Shown here: one piece after another, positions 1-6,670 of the stretch
Numbering within the stretch: the stretch's first letter is position 1
Layout of the letters: every line of letters begins with the position of its first letter
Assembly (NCBI GenBank): GCA_007131625.1
Contig: SLQC01000019.1
Coordinates: 1 to 13,365 of the forward strand
Reading direction: 5' to 3'
DNA length: 13,365 bases
Source: Balneolales bacterium
Lineage (GTDB): Bacteria; Bacteroidota; Rhodothermia; Balneolales; Natronogracilivirgulaceae
Notes under the pieces: model-generated
Seen by the model: the letters and a program-made list of their open reading frames with translations, nothing else
Told to the model about the DNA's origin: nothing
Databases searched by the model: none
Position numbers and translations under genes: made by a program

Positions 1-289
1 AGAGATCCATTTTCTGGTTAGCTCCCCGCCAATCATCAATCCCTGTTTTTACGGAATGGATTTCCCAAGTCCGGGCGAACTCATTGCCAATGTGTACGAT
101 CAGGACCTCAACCGGATAAAACAGGCTATCGGGGTTGACTCACTTCGATATCTCTCGCCGAAAGGACTGGTAGATGCAGTACGCGAGGCGCATCCTGGTG
201 GAAACGGGTATTGTACCGCCTGTTTCACAGGGGAGTATCCCGTCCCGGTGGTGGACCGTTTGAAGAAAGAGGAAAATGAATATTATTAA
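1..289 (+). CDS. purF: Amidophosphoribosyltransferase PurF, C-terminal end (5' truncated)
   Basis: This is the last ~95 codons of glutamine PRPP amidotransferase, which makes phosphoribosylamine in the first step of de novo purine synthesis. The frame is open from base 2, so the gene begins outside the window. Visible family signatures are the SSPPIINPCFYGMD block (bases 20-61) and the tail YCTACFTGEYP (209-241). The Cys at 44-46 and the CxxC pair at 212-223 match the C-terminal Fe-S ligands of the Bacillus-type enzyme, so this is probably the cluster-containing, propeptide-processed class; the fourth ligand and the N-terminal Cys nucleophile would be upstream. The stop is TAA at 287-289. engB follows on the same strand 18 bases later, so co-transcription is likely. 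Confidence 0.95.
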   Translation, partial: EIHFLVSSPPIINPCFYGMDFPSPGELIANVYDQDLNRIKQAIGVDSLRYLSPKGLVDAVREAHPGGNGYCTACFTGEYPVPVVDRLKKEENEYY

Positions 290-307
290 CGGGTGGTCCG
301 TTTTGAC

Positions 308-910
308 ATGCAAATAGTTAAAGCCGAATATCTGCTGAGTGCGCCGGACCTGACGATTTGTCCGATTGATGGCAGGCCGGAGATCTGTTTTTCAGGGCGA
401 TCAAATGTCGGTAAGTCATCGGTTATAAATGCGCTTACCCGACGAAAAAAACTTGCAAAAACCAGTAATACGCCTGGAAAGACACGTAGTCTGAACTACT
501 ATCTGATAGATGAAAGCTGGTACCTGGTCGACATGCCGGGATACGGCTACGCCAAAATTTCCAAAAAAGAGCAGTCCCGGTGGGGCCGTGAGATGAAACG
601 GTATCTTATGGAGCGGGAACAACTCAGGCTGGTTGTGGTGTTGTTGGATATCCGCCACGAGCCGTCGACATTGGATGAAGAGTTTCTATTCTGGCTCGGC
701 GAAGAACGAATCCCGTTTTGTATCATTCTGAACAAGTCAGACAAAATATCGAAGAACAAAGTGACACAGCGCCGTTCGGAAGTGGAAAAGATGCTGAAAG
801 AGATGAATATCGACGTACCGGTTTTTGTGGTTTCGGCCATAAAGCCTGATACGTTGGATGAGTTACTTGCATTCGCCCGTGAGTTTCTTCAGAATCCAGT
901 AGAGTCGTGA
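308..910 (+). CDS. engB: Ribosome biogenesis GTP-binding protein EngB/YsxC
   Basis: A cytoplasmic TRAFAC GTPase of the YihA/YsxC/EngB family, needed for large-subunit ribosome assembly. From the ATG at 308 it is 200 aa, normal for the family. The G motifs are all present: G1 GRSNVGKSS (30-38), G2 around NTPGKT (54-59), G3 DMPGYG (75-80), G4 NKSD (142-145) and G5 SA near 176-177. The N-terminus MQIVKAEYLLSAP matches the usual family opening with AEF and SA, which is why I prefer ATG 308. An in-frame GTG at 293 would add five residues and sit three bases after purF. The gene probably shares a transcript with purF. Confidence 0.96.
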   Translation: MQIVKAEYLLSAPDLTICPIDGRPEICFSGRSNVGKSSVINALTRRKKLAKTSNTPGKTRSLNYYLIDESWYLVDMPGYGYAKISKKEQSRWGREMKRYLMEREQLRLVVVLLDIRHEPSTLDEEFLFWLGEERIPFCIILNKSDKISKNKVTQRRSEVEKMLKEMNIDVPVFVVSAIKPDTLDELLAFAREFLQNPVES

Positions 911-995
911 CTTTCGTACCGGACTCCCTGACAAAAAGTTCGGGACGATCCGTCCAACCGTCGGCCATCATTTTTTACAAATCAACAAACGTTCA

Positions 996-1030
996 TTGGT
1001 AACGATAAAAATCCCTAAATATAATTATTG
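996..1030 (+). promoter_or_regulatory. Possible serA promoter
   Basis: TTG at 996-998 is followed 23 bases later by TAATTATTG at 1022-1030, loosely like the Bacteroidota -33/-7 pair (TTTG and TAnnTTTG). The same bases contain a TATAAT at 1020-1025 with TTGGTA 18 bases upstream. Either reading puts the transcription start almost on the serA ATG, implying a very short or absent leader. A related TAATTATT element lies before the PfkB-family gene. This is a motif match by eye only, in AT-rich sequence. Confidence 0.25.
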
Positions 1031-1033
1031 AAA

Positions 1034-2620
1034 ATGACTTATAAAGCACTTTTACTGGATGGTGTGGATGCTGTCTGCGCAGAAATATTTAAACAACGCG
1101 GTTTTGAAGTTACAGAGTCCCCAAAAATGCCGGAGACCGAACTGGAACAGATCATCGGCGAATACGACGCCATGGTTGTCCGCAGCGCAACGAAAGTCAC
1201 CGGTGAACTTCTTGCGAAAGCAACAAATATGAAGGTTGTTGGCCGGGCTGGAGTCGGGGTCGACAACATCAACCTGGACGCAGCAACGCAGATGGGTGTG
1301 CTTGTGATGAATACGCCAGACGGCAACACCATCTCCACGGCAGAGCATACATGCGGACTGATCATTGCCCTTTCCCGGAATATCCCATCTGCAGTTGCTT
1401 CCCTCAAGGAAGGTCGCTGGGACCGTAAAAAGTATCTCGGTACCGAAGTGCACGGAAAAACTCTCGGGATCATTGGTTTGGGTAAAATTGGATCCAATGT
1501 CGCTACCCGTATGAAAGCATTCGGCATGCATTTAGTCGGATATGACCCGTATACCACGCATGAAAGGGCTGCCGAAATGGGGGTAGAGATGATGGAGCTG
1601 GACGATCTACTCGGCTATGTAGATTATCTTACCGTTCACACACCGCTGACAGAGAAGACGAAAGGGCTCGTCAGTCTGAATAACGCCGACAAGATCAAGC
1701 CCGGCATTCGACTGGTCAACTGTGCCCGTGGAGGAATTTTCAAGGAGAAAGATATCATTCCGCTGATTGAGAAAGGTATCATCGGCGGGGTCGCCTTGGA
1801 TGTCTACAGCGAAGAACCCCCGACCGGTGAAATCGCCGAAATGCTGAAACATCCGGCTGTCATTTGCACTCCGCACCTGGGTGCATCCACACAGGAGGCC
1901 CAGGGCAAGGTAGCTGAACAAATCGCCGAACAAATTGCTGATGCGCTCGAACAGAAAGGCTACCAGGGCAGTCTGAACGGCAAATCCATTGCACTGAGCA
2001 CCAACAAGGAGGTGCAGCCGTATCTTCAGCTTGCAGATCGGCTAGGGCGCTTTATCTCACATATTGCTCCGACACACACTGAAGAGCTTTCGGTTACCTA
2101 CAGCGGAACCTGTGCCAAGCACTCACAGGTACTTACCGACGCCTTGCTCAGTGGTTTCTTGAAAGGCAGTATAGATGATGTCGTAAATCTCATCAACGCC
2201 CGATACCATGCGGAAACACGAGGCCTGAAAATCACAGAGACGCAAAGCAAGGAGATCCAAACCTATTCCGACCTGATTACAGTGGATATGGGACCGAAGT
2301 CCGAGTACCGGGTACTCTCAGCCACCACTTTTGGCGATAACGATTTCCGGATTGTCACAATTGACGGATTCAGCATCGAGATTCATCTGGATGGCGAAAT
2401 CATTATCTACCGAAACATTGATAAACCGGGTATGCTTGCCGCAACCAGCGGCACACTGGCTGAACGGAATATCAACATCGCATCCTTGAGTCTTGGACGT
2501 AATGTAAAGAATGCCCAGGCAATTACCGCTTTTACGGTCGACACGAAACTGGAACAGGCTGATATTGACCACATCCAGCAGATAGACGGGGTTGATGTGG
2601 TCAAATATGCCAGCGTCTAA
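1034..2620 (+). CDS. serA: D-3-phosphoglycerate dehydrogenase SerA (long form with ACT domain)
   Basis: Oxidises 3-phosphoglycerate to 3-phosphohydroxypyruvate with NAD, the first step of serine synthesis, in the cytoplasm. The 528 residues match the long SerA class: a split substrate-binding domain, an NAD Rossmann domain with GLGKIGS (148-154), catalytic Arg in NCARGG (R232), Glu in SEEPP (E261) and His in TPHLGAST (H281), then an intervening allosteric domain (~315-450) and a C-terminal ACT domain (~455-528) opening with NIDKPGMLA. The ACT domain suggests serine feedback, by family knowledge. I start at ATG 1034 (MTYKALLLDG); an in-frame TTG two codons earlier is less likely. It converges on sppA, and the 3' end is echoed just downstream. 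Confidence 0.97.
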   Translation: MTYKALLLDGVDAVCAEIFKQRGFEVTESPKMPETELEQIIGEYDAMVVRSATKVTGELLAKATNMKVVGRAGVGVDNINLDAATQMGVLVMNTPDGNTISTAEHTCGLIIALSRNIPSAVASLKEGRWDRKKYLGTEVHGKTLGIIGLGKIGSNVATRMKAFGMHLVGYDPYTTHERAAEMGVEMMELDDLLGYVDYLTVHTPLTEKTKGLVSLNNADKIKPGIRLVNCARGGIFKEKDIIPLIEKGIIGGVALDVYSEEPPTGEIAEMLKHPAVICTPHLGASTQEAQGKVAEQIAEQIADALEQKGYQGSLNGKSIALSTNKEVQPYLQLADRLGRFISHIAPTHTEELSVTYSGTCAKHSQVLTDALLSGFLKGSIDDVVNLINARYHAETRGLKITETQSKEIQTYSDLITVDMGPKSEYRVLSATTFGDNDFRIVTIDGFSIEIHLDGEIIIYRNIDKPGMLAATSGTLAERNINIASLSLGRNVKNAQAITAFTVDTKLEQADIDHIQQIDGVDVVKYASV

Positions 2621-2686
2621 AGAGTTCCAACGGGCAATTTGAACCGCTTGATGCAGGTAGATGTGGTCATATATGCCAGCGTCTGA
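2591..2686 (+). repeat. Imperfect in-frame duplication of the serA 3' end
   Basis: The last 30 bases of serA (2591-2620, including the stop) recur at 2657-2686 with 27 of 30 identities by my count. The offset is 66 bases, exactly 22 codons, so the second copy is in the serA frame. Both copies encode VDVV-x-YASV followed by a stop (TAA, then TGA). The 36 bases between the copies show little similarity to the matching part of serA. It may be the remnant of a duplication or recombination. Confidence 0.75.
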
Positions 2687-2687
2687 A

Positions 2688-2730
2688 CTGCCGGAATATA
2701 GTTACGAATTGCTCGCCGGAAGTCCGGCAG
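2688..2730. terminator. Possible bidirectional hairpin between convergent serA and sppA
   Basis: CTGCCGGA at 2688-2695 pairs perfectly with TCCGGCAG at 2723-2730 across a 27-base loop. A tighter alternative, GCCGG-AAGT-CCGGC, lies within 2715-2728. It sits just where transcripts of serA and sppA would meet. There is no U-tract on either strand, so if it ends transcription it is not a classic intrinsic terminator. Confidence 0.35.
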
Positions 2731-2744
2731 GGAAATGCCTAGCA

Positions 2745-5231
2745 TTACGGATTCCGGTCGAGGTAATACATCCAGCTGAAGTATTCGAACGGCATGATAA
2801 TCAACGGTACAGCATTGTTTTCGATCATCAGCTCCAGATACTCCTTAACCGGATCATTATTTGTGATCTGAGGGGCATCTGATGCAAAAAGGCGGCCCAT
2901 CATTAGTGGGAGAGAAAACGACTGCGGATCAGGCCCTTCCACTATCGTGTATTTGTCGCCCGGCATCAGGCCGGCCTTCTGCTTTGCAATTTCAATTGCA
3001 TCGTAGAGATTTCCCAGCTCATCGACCAGTCCTTTTTCCAGTGCTGCGGTCCCGGACCAGACTCTGCCGGCAGCAACATCTCTGATCTCATCGTCTGCAC
3101 GATCGCGACCTGATGCCACTTTTTCGATGAATTCATCATACAAGCCGTTTATCCGGTCCATCACTCCGTTCCGTTCCTGCTCCGTCATGGCGCGATTCGG
3201 CAGGCTGAGTCCGATCAGCGGCAGAGTTGGACCAATCATCAGATCTGCAGACGCTCCACGGCTGACATGGTCGGTGTGAAGGCGAAGATGGTCGGAGATC
3301 CCGTCATTCCAGAGCCACCCTCCAATCACGCCGATACTGCCGGTCACAGTGTTTGGCGCTGCAACAATCGTGTCGGCATACATCGAAATCCAGTATCCTC
3401 CGGATGCGGCGACCGATCCCATGGATGCGATCACCGGTTTGACTTCGGCGGTTTTACGAAGTTCTTCGGCAACCAGATCGGAAGCCAGTGCATCACCACC
3501 GGGCGAGTCGGCCCGCAGCACAACTGCTTTCACCGACCGATCGTTACGCGCTTCCCTGATAGCGGCAGAAAGCTTGCGTGCCCTGATTCCAGTCTCGTTC
3601 ATGGTTGGACCTTCAGCGTACAACACGGCAATTTTGTGCTTCGGACCCCATTGGTCATCACCCGGTTTGTTATATGCATACAGATCACCGGGTGAGATTC
3701 GATTTTTTCCAGACCCTTCAAATTTCTCAATGATTTCATCGATATCGGCAAATCGCGCAAGAGTGTCTACGATACCGGCATCGATCAGGTCACGGGATGA
3801 CAGGGAAATTCCCCGGTCGATGAGTGCATCGAATTCTTCCCCGGTGAGGCCGCGCCCATCACTGACATCCGACTTCACAAGGTCATACATGCCGTCAATC
3901 AATGCCTGCCGCTGCACACGGTCAGCATCCGACATACCGGTGCGCGAGAGTATTTCAAATGCCGATTTATACTCCATTTCACGAAACTCATCAACACCAA
4001 TCCCAACTGCCGCCAACAGATCGGCGAGGTAGGTCACTCCTGAGGCATAACCGGGCAACACCAGCCCTCCCTGGGGATCCATCACCACATAATCAGCCAC
4101 CGATGCCAGGTGCAACACATTCATTCCACCGCGTTCTATGTAGATGACCACATTCTTCCCGGCCGCACGGATTTTCATCAGGGCTTCCCGGATCTCCCAG
4201 GTTTTGGCATAATCTACCTGCATGCGAGTCGTGTTGATCAATACCCCGGCAACCGACGGATCGAGGGAGGCTTCATGAAGTTGATCGAGTATTGACAAGT
4301 AGGTGGGCCGCTGATCGAAATAAAGAAATCTCTGATACGGCATACTACCGCGGATGTCGACCGTGACATAATTTCGGTCCTTTTGGAAAAAACGGTCAAA
4401 TACATTGCGATCCAAGGCCCCGACCCGAGCACTCCAGGAGTTGTACCGGTGATTGCCGTCGCGGTTCATGTGTGACTGATAACTAACCCCGCCTCGTCCG
4501 AAACTGAACTGAATACCAGCTGTAAAACCGGTATCGTATATATAGCGCCCGGTCAGTCGGAGTCCTGGCAAGGCTTCCATGACAGCGCCGGTCGACCATT
4601 TGCCATCCAACACACCGTCAGAACGTTCATCCACGGCATAATCACCAAACAGGGTGAAGATCGTCGTGCCCAGGGGACGGACTGCAACCTCCGCGACAGC
4701 TTCATAATATTCGATATTAAACGTCGACGTGCCTGTGATGCCAATTGACAGTTGCTGTGCCGGGCGCATCATCGTTCCGAGTGTAATATTGGATTTCAGA
4801 TCGAACAGGTCAGTGTTTCCGCGATACCAGTTCAAGGCTATCCCGGCGGCGGTGGCATCCGTTCCTCCACCCAGGGCAATGCGGTAGTCCCGGTAGGCCT
4901 GTCCGGCATGTTCATTGCGTACGAAACTGAAAGAGGACCCCGGGATACTGAAGAAAGCGCCCCAGCGATGAAGATCCTCGTAGACCGAATCGGAAGTCCA
5001 GTGAAAAGCGAAATCAGGTTGGTGCAGATAATGCAGTAAAGCAGGGTTGTCATAGCCGTATAGCCCGAACTTCAATGCACCTGGAGAGGCCAACAGAAAA
5101 TCAGTTCGTTCGTAATAGCGATCAAAGCCGATAGCAAGCGGATTCCCGGATAAAGACTGGGCCGTAAGCAGGCCCGAAACGGAAGTCAGGAGCACCATCA
5201 GCAGAATAAAAAAAAACAGCAACTGCTTCAT
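2745..5231 (-). CDS. sppA: SppA-type signal peptide peptidase (S49) with extra N-terminal beta-rich domain
   Basis: An exported S49 protease of the double-domain (67K) SppA type, thought to degrade cleaved signal peptides in the envelope. Residues 1-24 form a signal peptide or anchor (MKQLLFFFILLMVLL, then LTAQ). Residues ~290-500 are the first S49 domain, with the likely catalytic Lys in EYKSAFE (K422). Residues ~530-740 are the second, with DSPGGDA (575-581) and the nucleophile Ser in SVAASGGYW (S610). This Lys-Ser pair split between two halves is the E. coli SppA arrangement. At 828 aa it is about 200 residues longer than E. coli SppA. The excess is residues ~30-285, rich in short alternating strands (e.g. 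LRLTGRYIYDTGF, AGIQFSFGRGG), like a beta-barrel or beta-sandwich. ATG 5231 has no Shine-Dalgarno. It diverges from the OmpA-type gene across a 453-bp spacer. The S49 call is secure; the role of the N-terminal domain is unknown. Confidence 0.93.
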   Translation of the reverse strand: MKQLLFFFILLMVLLTSVSGLLTAQSLSGNPLAIGFDRYYERTDFLLASPGALKFGLYGYDNPALLHYLHQPDFAFHWTSDSVYEDLHRWGAFFSIPGSSFSFVRNEHAGQAYRDYRIALGGGTDATAAGIALNWYRGNTDLFDLKSNITLGTMMRPAQQLSIGITGTSTFNIEYYEAVAEVAVRPLGTTIFTLFGDYAVDERSDGVLDGKWSTGAVMEALPGLRLTGRYIYDTGFTAGIQFSFGRGGVSYQSHMNRDGNHRYNSWSARVGALDRNVFDRFFQKDRNYVTVDIRGSMPYQRFLYFDQRPTYLSILDQLHEASLDPSVAGVLINTTRMQVDYAKTWEIREALMKIRAAGKNVVIYIERGGMNVLHLASVADYVVMDPQGGLVLPGYASGVTYLADLLAAVGIGVDEFREMEYKSAFEILSRTGMSDADRVQRQALIDGMYDLVKSDVSDGRGLTGEEFDALIDRGISLSSRDLIDAGIVDTLARFADIDEIIEKFEGSGKNRISPGDLYAYNKPGDDQWGPKHKIAVLYAEGPTMNETGIRARKLSAAIREARNDRSVKAVVLRADSPGGDALASDLVAEELRKTAEVKPVIASMGSVAASGGYWISMYADTIVAAPNTVTGSIGVIGGWLWNDGISDHLRLHTDHVSRGASADLMIGPTLPLIGLSLPNRAMTEQERNGVMDRINGLYDEFIEKVASGRDRADDEIRDVAAGRVWSGTAALEKGLVDELGNLYDAIEIAKQKAGLMPGDKYTIVEGPDPQSFSLPLMMGRLFASDAPQITNNDPVKEYLELMIENNAVPLIIMPFEYFSWMYYLDRNP

Positions 5232-5432
5232 AATAAAATGGATATATGGCTTAATCGGGTAGAATTTTTTGAGGCAATGGTACTACCAATACGAAACATC
5301 GGCATTCATGTTTCAGTTAGCACAAAGTGTCTGGCATCGATCCAATGTCTCCTGTCATAATAATAAAGTTTCCAGTTCCATCTGTTTAAAATGTTTCTGA
5401 TTCATAATGCCACATGGAGCATCAATGACAAA

Positions 5433-5464
5433 TTAATCATACGCTATTGTGCCAGCATGATTAA
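5433..5464. repeat. Inverted repeat with a hairpin fold
   Basis: TTAATCAT at 5433-5440 pairs perfectly with ATGATTAA at 5457-5464 around a 16-base loop. Within the loop, GCT and AGC can extend the fold after a two-base bulge. It may be an operator or an RNA hairpin in the divergent spacer. It is too far from either gene end to be an obvious terminator. Confidence 0.4.
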
Positions 5465-5598
5465 AAGGCTGTCACCCTGCACGCCTCGTTTTCAATGTAG
5501 TCATGAATGAACGACATGAAACGAATCTGGCTTCTGAAAATCAGCTTCATATACCGTGAAAATTTATTTTTAATTTGACACGCATTTTAAAAAAACAC

Positions 5599-5631
5599 TT
5601 TGTAACTTCTCCACCATGAGGATTAATAATG
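5599..5631 (+). promoter_or_regulatory. Possible promoter of the OmpA-type lipoprotein gene
   Basis: TTTG at 5599-5602 and TAATAATG at 5624-5631 are 21 bases apart, near the spacing of Bacteroidota -33/-7 elements. The -7 match is partial (TA and the final G). It would leave a leader of roughly 47 bases before ATG 5685. This is a motif guess by eye. Confidence 0.28.
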
Positions 5632-5684
5632 TCAAAATTATTACATTAGAAAATTCATGAATATAAACTTATAGTTAACCAGAT

Positions 5685-6239
5685 ATGACATATCCTAAAA
5701 ATTTACTCATTCTAACTGCTCTTATACTCGGCGTTTCCTTGCTTTATGCGGGTTGTGCCACAACGGAAGAGATTGTCGAAGAAGAACCGGAACCGGAAGT
5801 AGTAGAAGAAGTAGCAGAGCCTGCGCCTGCGCCTGCGCCTGCACCTGCACCTGCTCCGGAACCTGTTGTGATACCCGACCTTGATAACATCTATTTTGGT
5901 TTTGATTTATCCAACATAGATAGTGATGCCGCAAGAATTCTGGATGCTCACATTGAAAGACTGCAAAATCTGCCTTCTGAACACAGGGTAAGTATTGATG
6001 CTTATACCGACCATATAGGTGGCGACCAATACAACTTGCGCCTGAGTTATCGACGTGCCAACTCAGTAGTACAATACTTAACCGAAAACGGGATTAGTAT
6101 AGACAGAATCGAAAGCAGAGGTCTTGGAAAAGCTCCCATTCCCTGTTACGATCAATATCCCGACGATCCCGGTTGTCCTGATAACCGACGTGCAGAATTT
6201 TCTGTAATCGAACATTTACAAGCCCCTCGACGAAATTAG
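5685..6239 (+). CDS. OmpA-family (Pal-like) peptidoglycan-binding lipoprotein
   Basis: A 184-aa outer-membrane lipoprotein expected to tether the membrane to peptidoglycan. The signal peptide is residues 1-23 with a lipobox-like LYAGC, Cys24 being the lipidation site; Leu is at -4 rather than the usual -3. Residues 28-45 are very acidic (EEEPEPEVVEE), 46-60 are an Ala-Pro linker, and 66-175 are the OmpA C-terminal domain: YFGFD, AYTDHIGGDQYN, LSYRRANSV, RGLGKAP and NRRAEF. D109 and R124 have the spacing of the Asp/Arg pair that binds diaminopimelate in OmpA-like domains. Cys154 and Cys164 flank the loop before NRR and may form a disulfide. Only one OmpA domain and no barrel is present, so Pal-like is the best description, but no tol genes are nearby. 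ATG 5685 follows an AT-rich leader without a ribosome binding site. Confidence 0.92.
   Translation: MTYPKNLLILTALILGVSLLYAGCATTEEIVEEEPEPEVVEEVAEPAPAPAPAPAPAPEPVVIPDLDNIYFGFDLSNIDSDAARILDAHIERLQNLPSEHRVSIDAYTDHIGGDQYNLRLSYRRANSVVQYLTENGISIDRIESRGLGKAPIPCYDQYPDDPGCPDNRRAEFSVIEHLQAPRRN
5820..5855 (+). repeat. Hexanucleotide tandem repeat encoding the Ala-Pro linker
   Basis: Six consecutive six-base units CCTGCN (three ending in G, two in A, one in T) encode alternating Pro-Ala in the lipoprotein linker. Because the unit is two codons, slippage would lengthen or shorten the linker without breaking the frame. Confidence 0.85.
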
Positions 6240-6264
6240 GGAAGCGGAATAACAGGGTATTAAT

Positions 6265-6308
6265 AAATTAGCATTCAAAATATTTCACGTTTGGGTTCTA
6301 ATTTTTTT
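6265..6308 (+). terminator. Weak terminator candidate after the OmpA-type gene
   Basis: AAATTAG at 6265-6271 pairs with CTAATTT at 6298-6304, continuing into a run of seven T (6302-6308). The stem is AT-rich and the loop is 26 bases, so it is a poor intrinsic terminator on its own. Confidence 0.25.
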
Positions 6309-6367
6309 AATGAATCCGTTGCGGTTAAACGATTCGGACGCGCTTGAGAGACAACAGTTTGAAATTA

Positions 6368-6440
6368 CAAGTCAGATGGAGGATACATGTGACTTGCAAT
6401 CATATATACACGTGACTTGCAATCATGCATACAATTGCAA
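6368..6440. repeat. Direct repeats of GTGACTTGCAATCAT with an inverted partner
   Basis: The 15-mer GTGACTTGCAATCAT occurs exactly at 6389-6403 and 6412-6426 (period 23), and a degenerate third copy ATTGCAACAT lies at 6434-6443. Each copy contains the palindrome TTGCAA (6394, 6417, 6435). Upstream, CAAGTCA at 6368-6374 is the reverse complement of the TGACTTG in both full copies, so an RNA could pair it with either one. Confidence 0.7.
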
Positions 6441-6478
6441 CATGCTTCATCATGGTTATTACATCTGTTTCCAGCCGT

Positions 6479-6580
6479 GGTCGGGATTTGTCCCAATAAC
6501 AGGGTCGGATTTGTGATTATAGCCATCTCATCGTAATTTAAGGGTCGATATATTTACGGGTTAATTGTGGTCGGTTTGCC
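6479..6580. repeat. Dispersed GGTCGG elements
   Basis: GGTCGGGATTTGT (6479-6491), GGTCGGATTTGT (6503-6514) and GGTCGGTTTGCC (6569-6580) share a core in the same orientation, and AGGGTCG recurs at 6501 and 6541. They lie 90-190 bases before the nagB start and may be decayed repeat units or protein-binding sites. Confidence 0.4.
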
Positions 6581-6670
6581 TCTTAATGTTATAGACTATC
6601 TCCGTTGGCTTGGCAGGAAGTCCCTCAATTCGCTTTTCATTCGCTAACATTTGAAAAATTATAGATTCTA

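Larger units (their letters stand above)
5232..5684. other. AT-rich divergent intergenic spacer (sppA / OmpA-type lipoprotein)
   Basis: The spacer separates two divergent envelope genes and should hold both promoters. I see no credible coding frame and no tRNA. It contains a perfect 8-bp inverted repeat at 5433-5464 and, toward the lipoprotein gene, a TTGACA at 5575-5580 with no good -10 and a TTTG/TAATAATG pair at 5599-5631. Nothing clear marks the sppA promoter. Confidence 0.6.
6240..6670. other. Repeat-bearing non-coding spacer before nagB
   Basis: 431 bases with no gene I trust. A 68-codon open frame at 6310-6516 runs straight through the repeats and has no recognisable protein features. 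The spacer holds a weak terminator candidate after the lipoprotein gene, a ~23-base direct repeat with TTGCAA palindromes (6368-6440), scattered GGTCGG elements (6479-6580) and two copies of the 11-mer AATAACAGGGT (6248-6258 and 6495-6505). The nagB promoter should be here. TTTG at 6575-6578 with TATCTCCG at 6597-6604 is a weak candidate. Confidence 0.6.

Noticed and set aside
943..976. Hairpin GGACG-ATC-CGTCC with a T6 run after engB
   Set aside because: The stem is only 5 bp and the T-run starts 15 bases past it, so an intrinsic terminator is not supported.
1039..1557. Long open frames on the minus strand opposite the serA NAD domain
   Set aside because: They lie wholly inside serA, whose protein is unambiguous, and show no domain signature.
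2661..2882. 73-codon plus-strand frame overlapping the sppA 3' end
   Set aside because: It begins inside the serA echo and overlaps sppA antisense, with no family signature.
3349..4032. 227-codon open frame on the plus strand opposite sppA
   Set aside because: It is antisense to the conserved S49 domains, is Ser/Arg/Pro-rich, and has no recognisable motif; a shadow of sppA codon usage.
6248..6261. Partial match to a homing endonuclease (I-SceI) site, ATAACAGGGTA
   Set aside because: The match covers only part of the 18-bp site and no intron or endonuclease gene is present; chance similarity.
6310..6516. 68-codon open frame in the spacer before nagB
   Set aside because: It is built across direct repeats, with no ribosome binding site, motif or plausible family.
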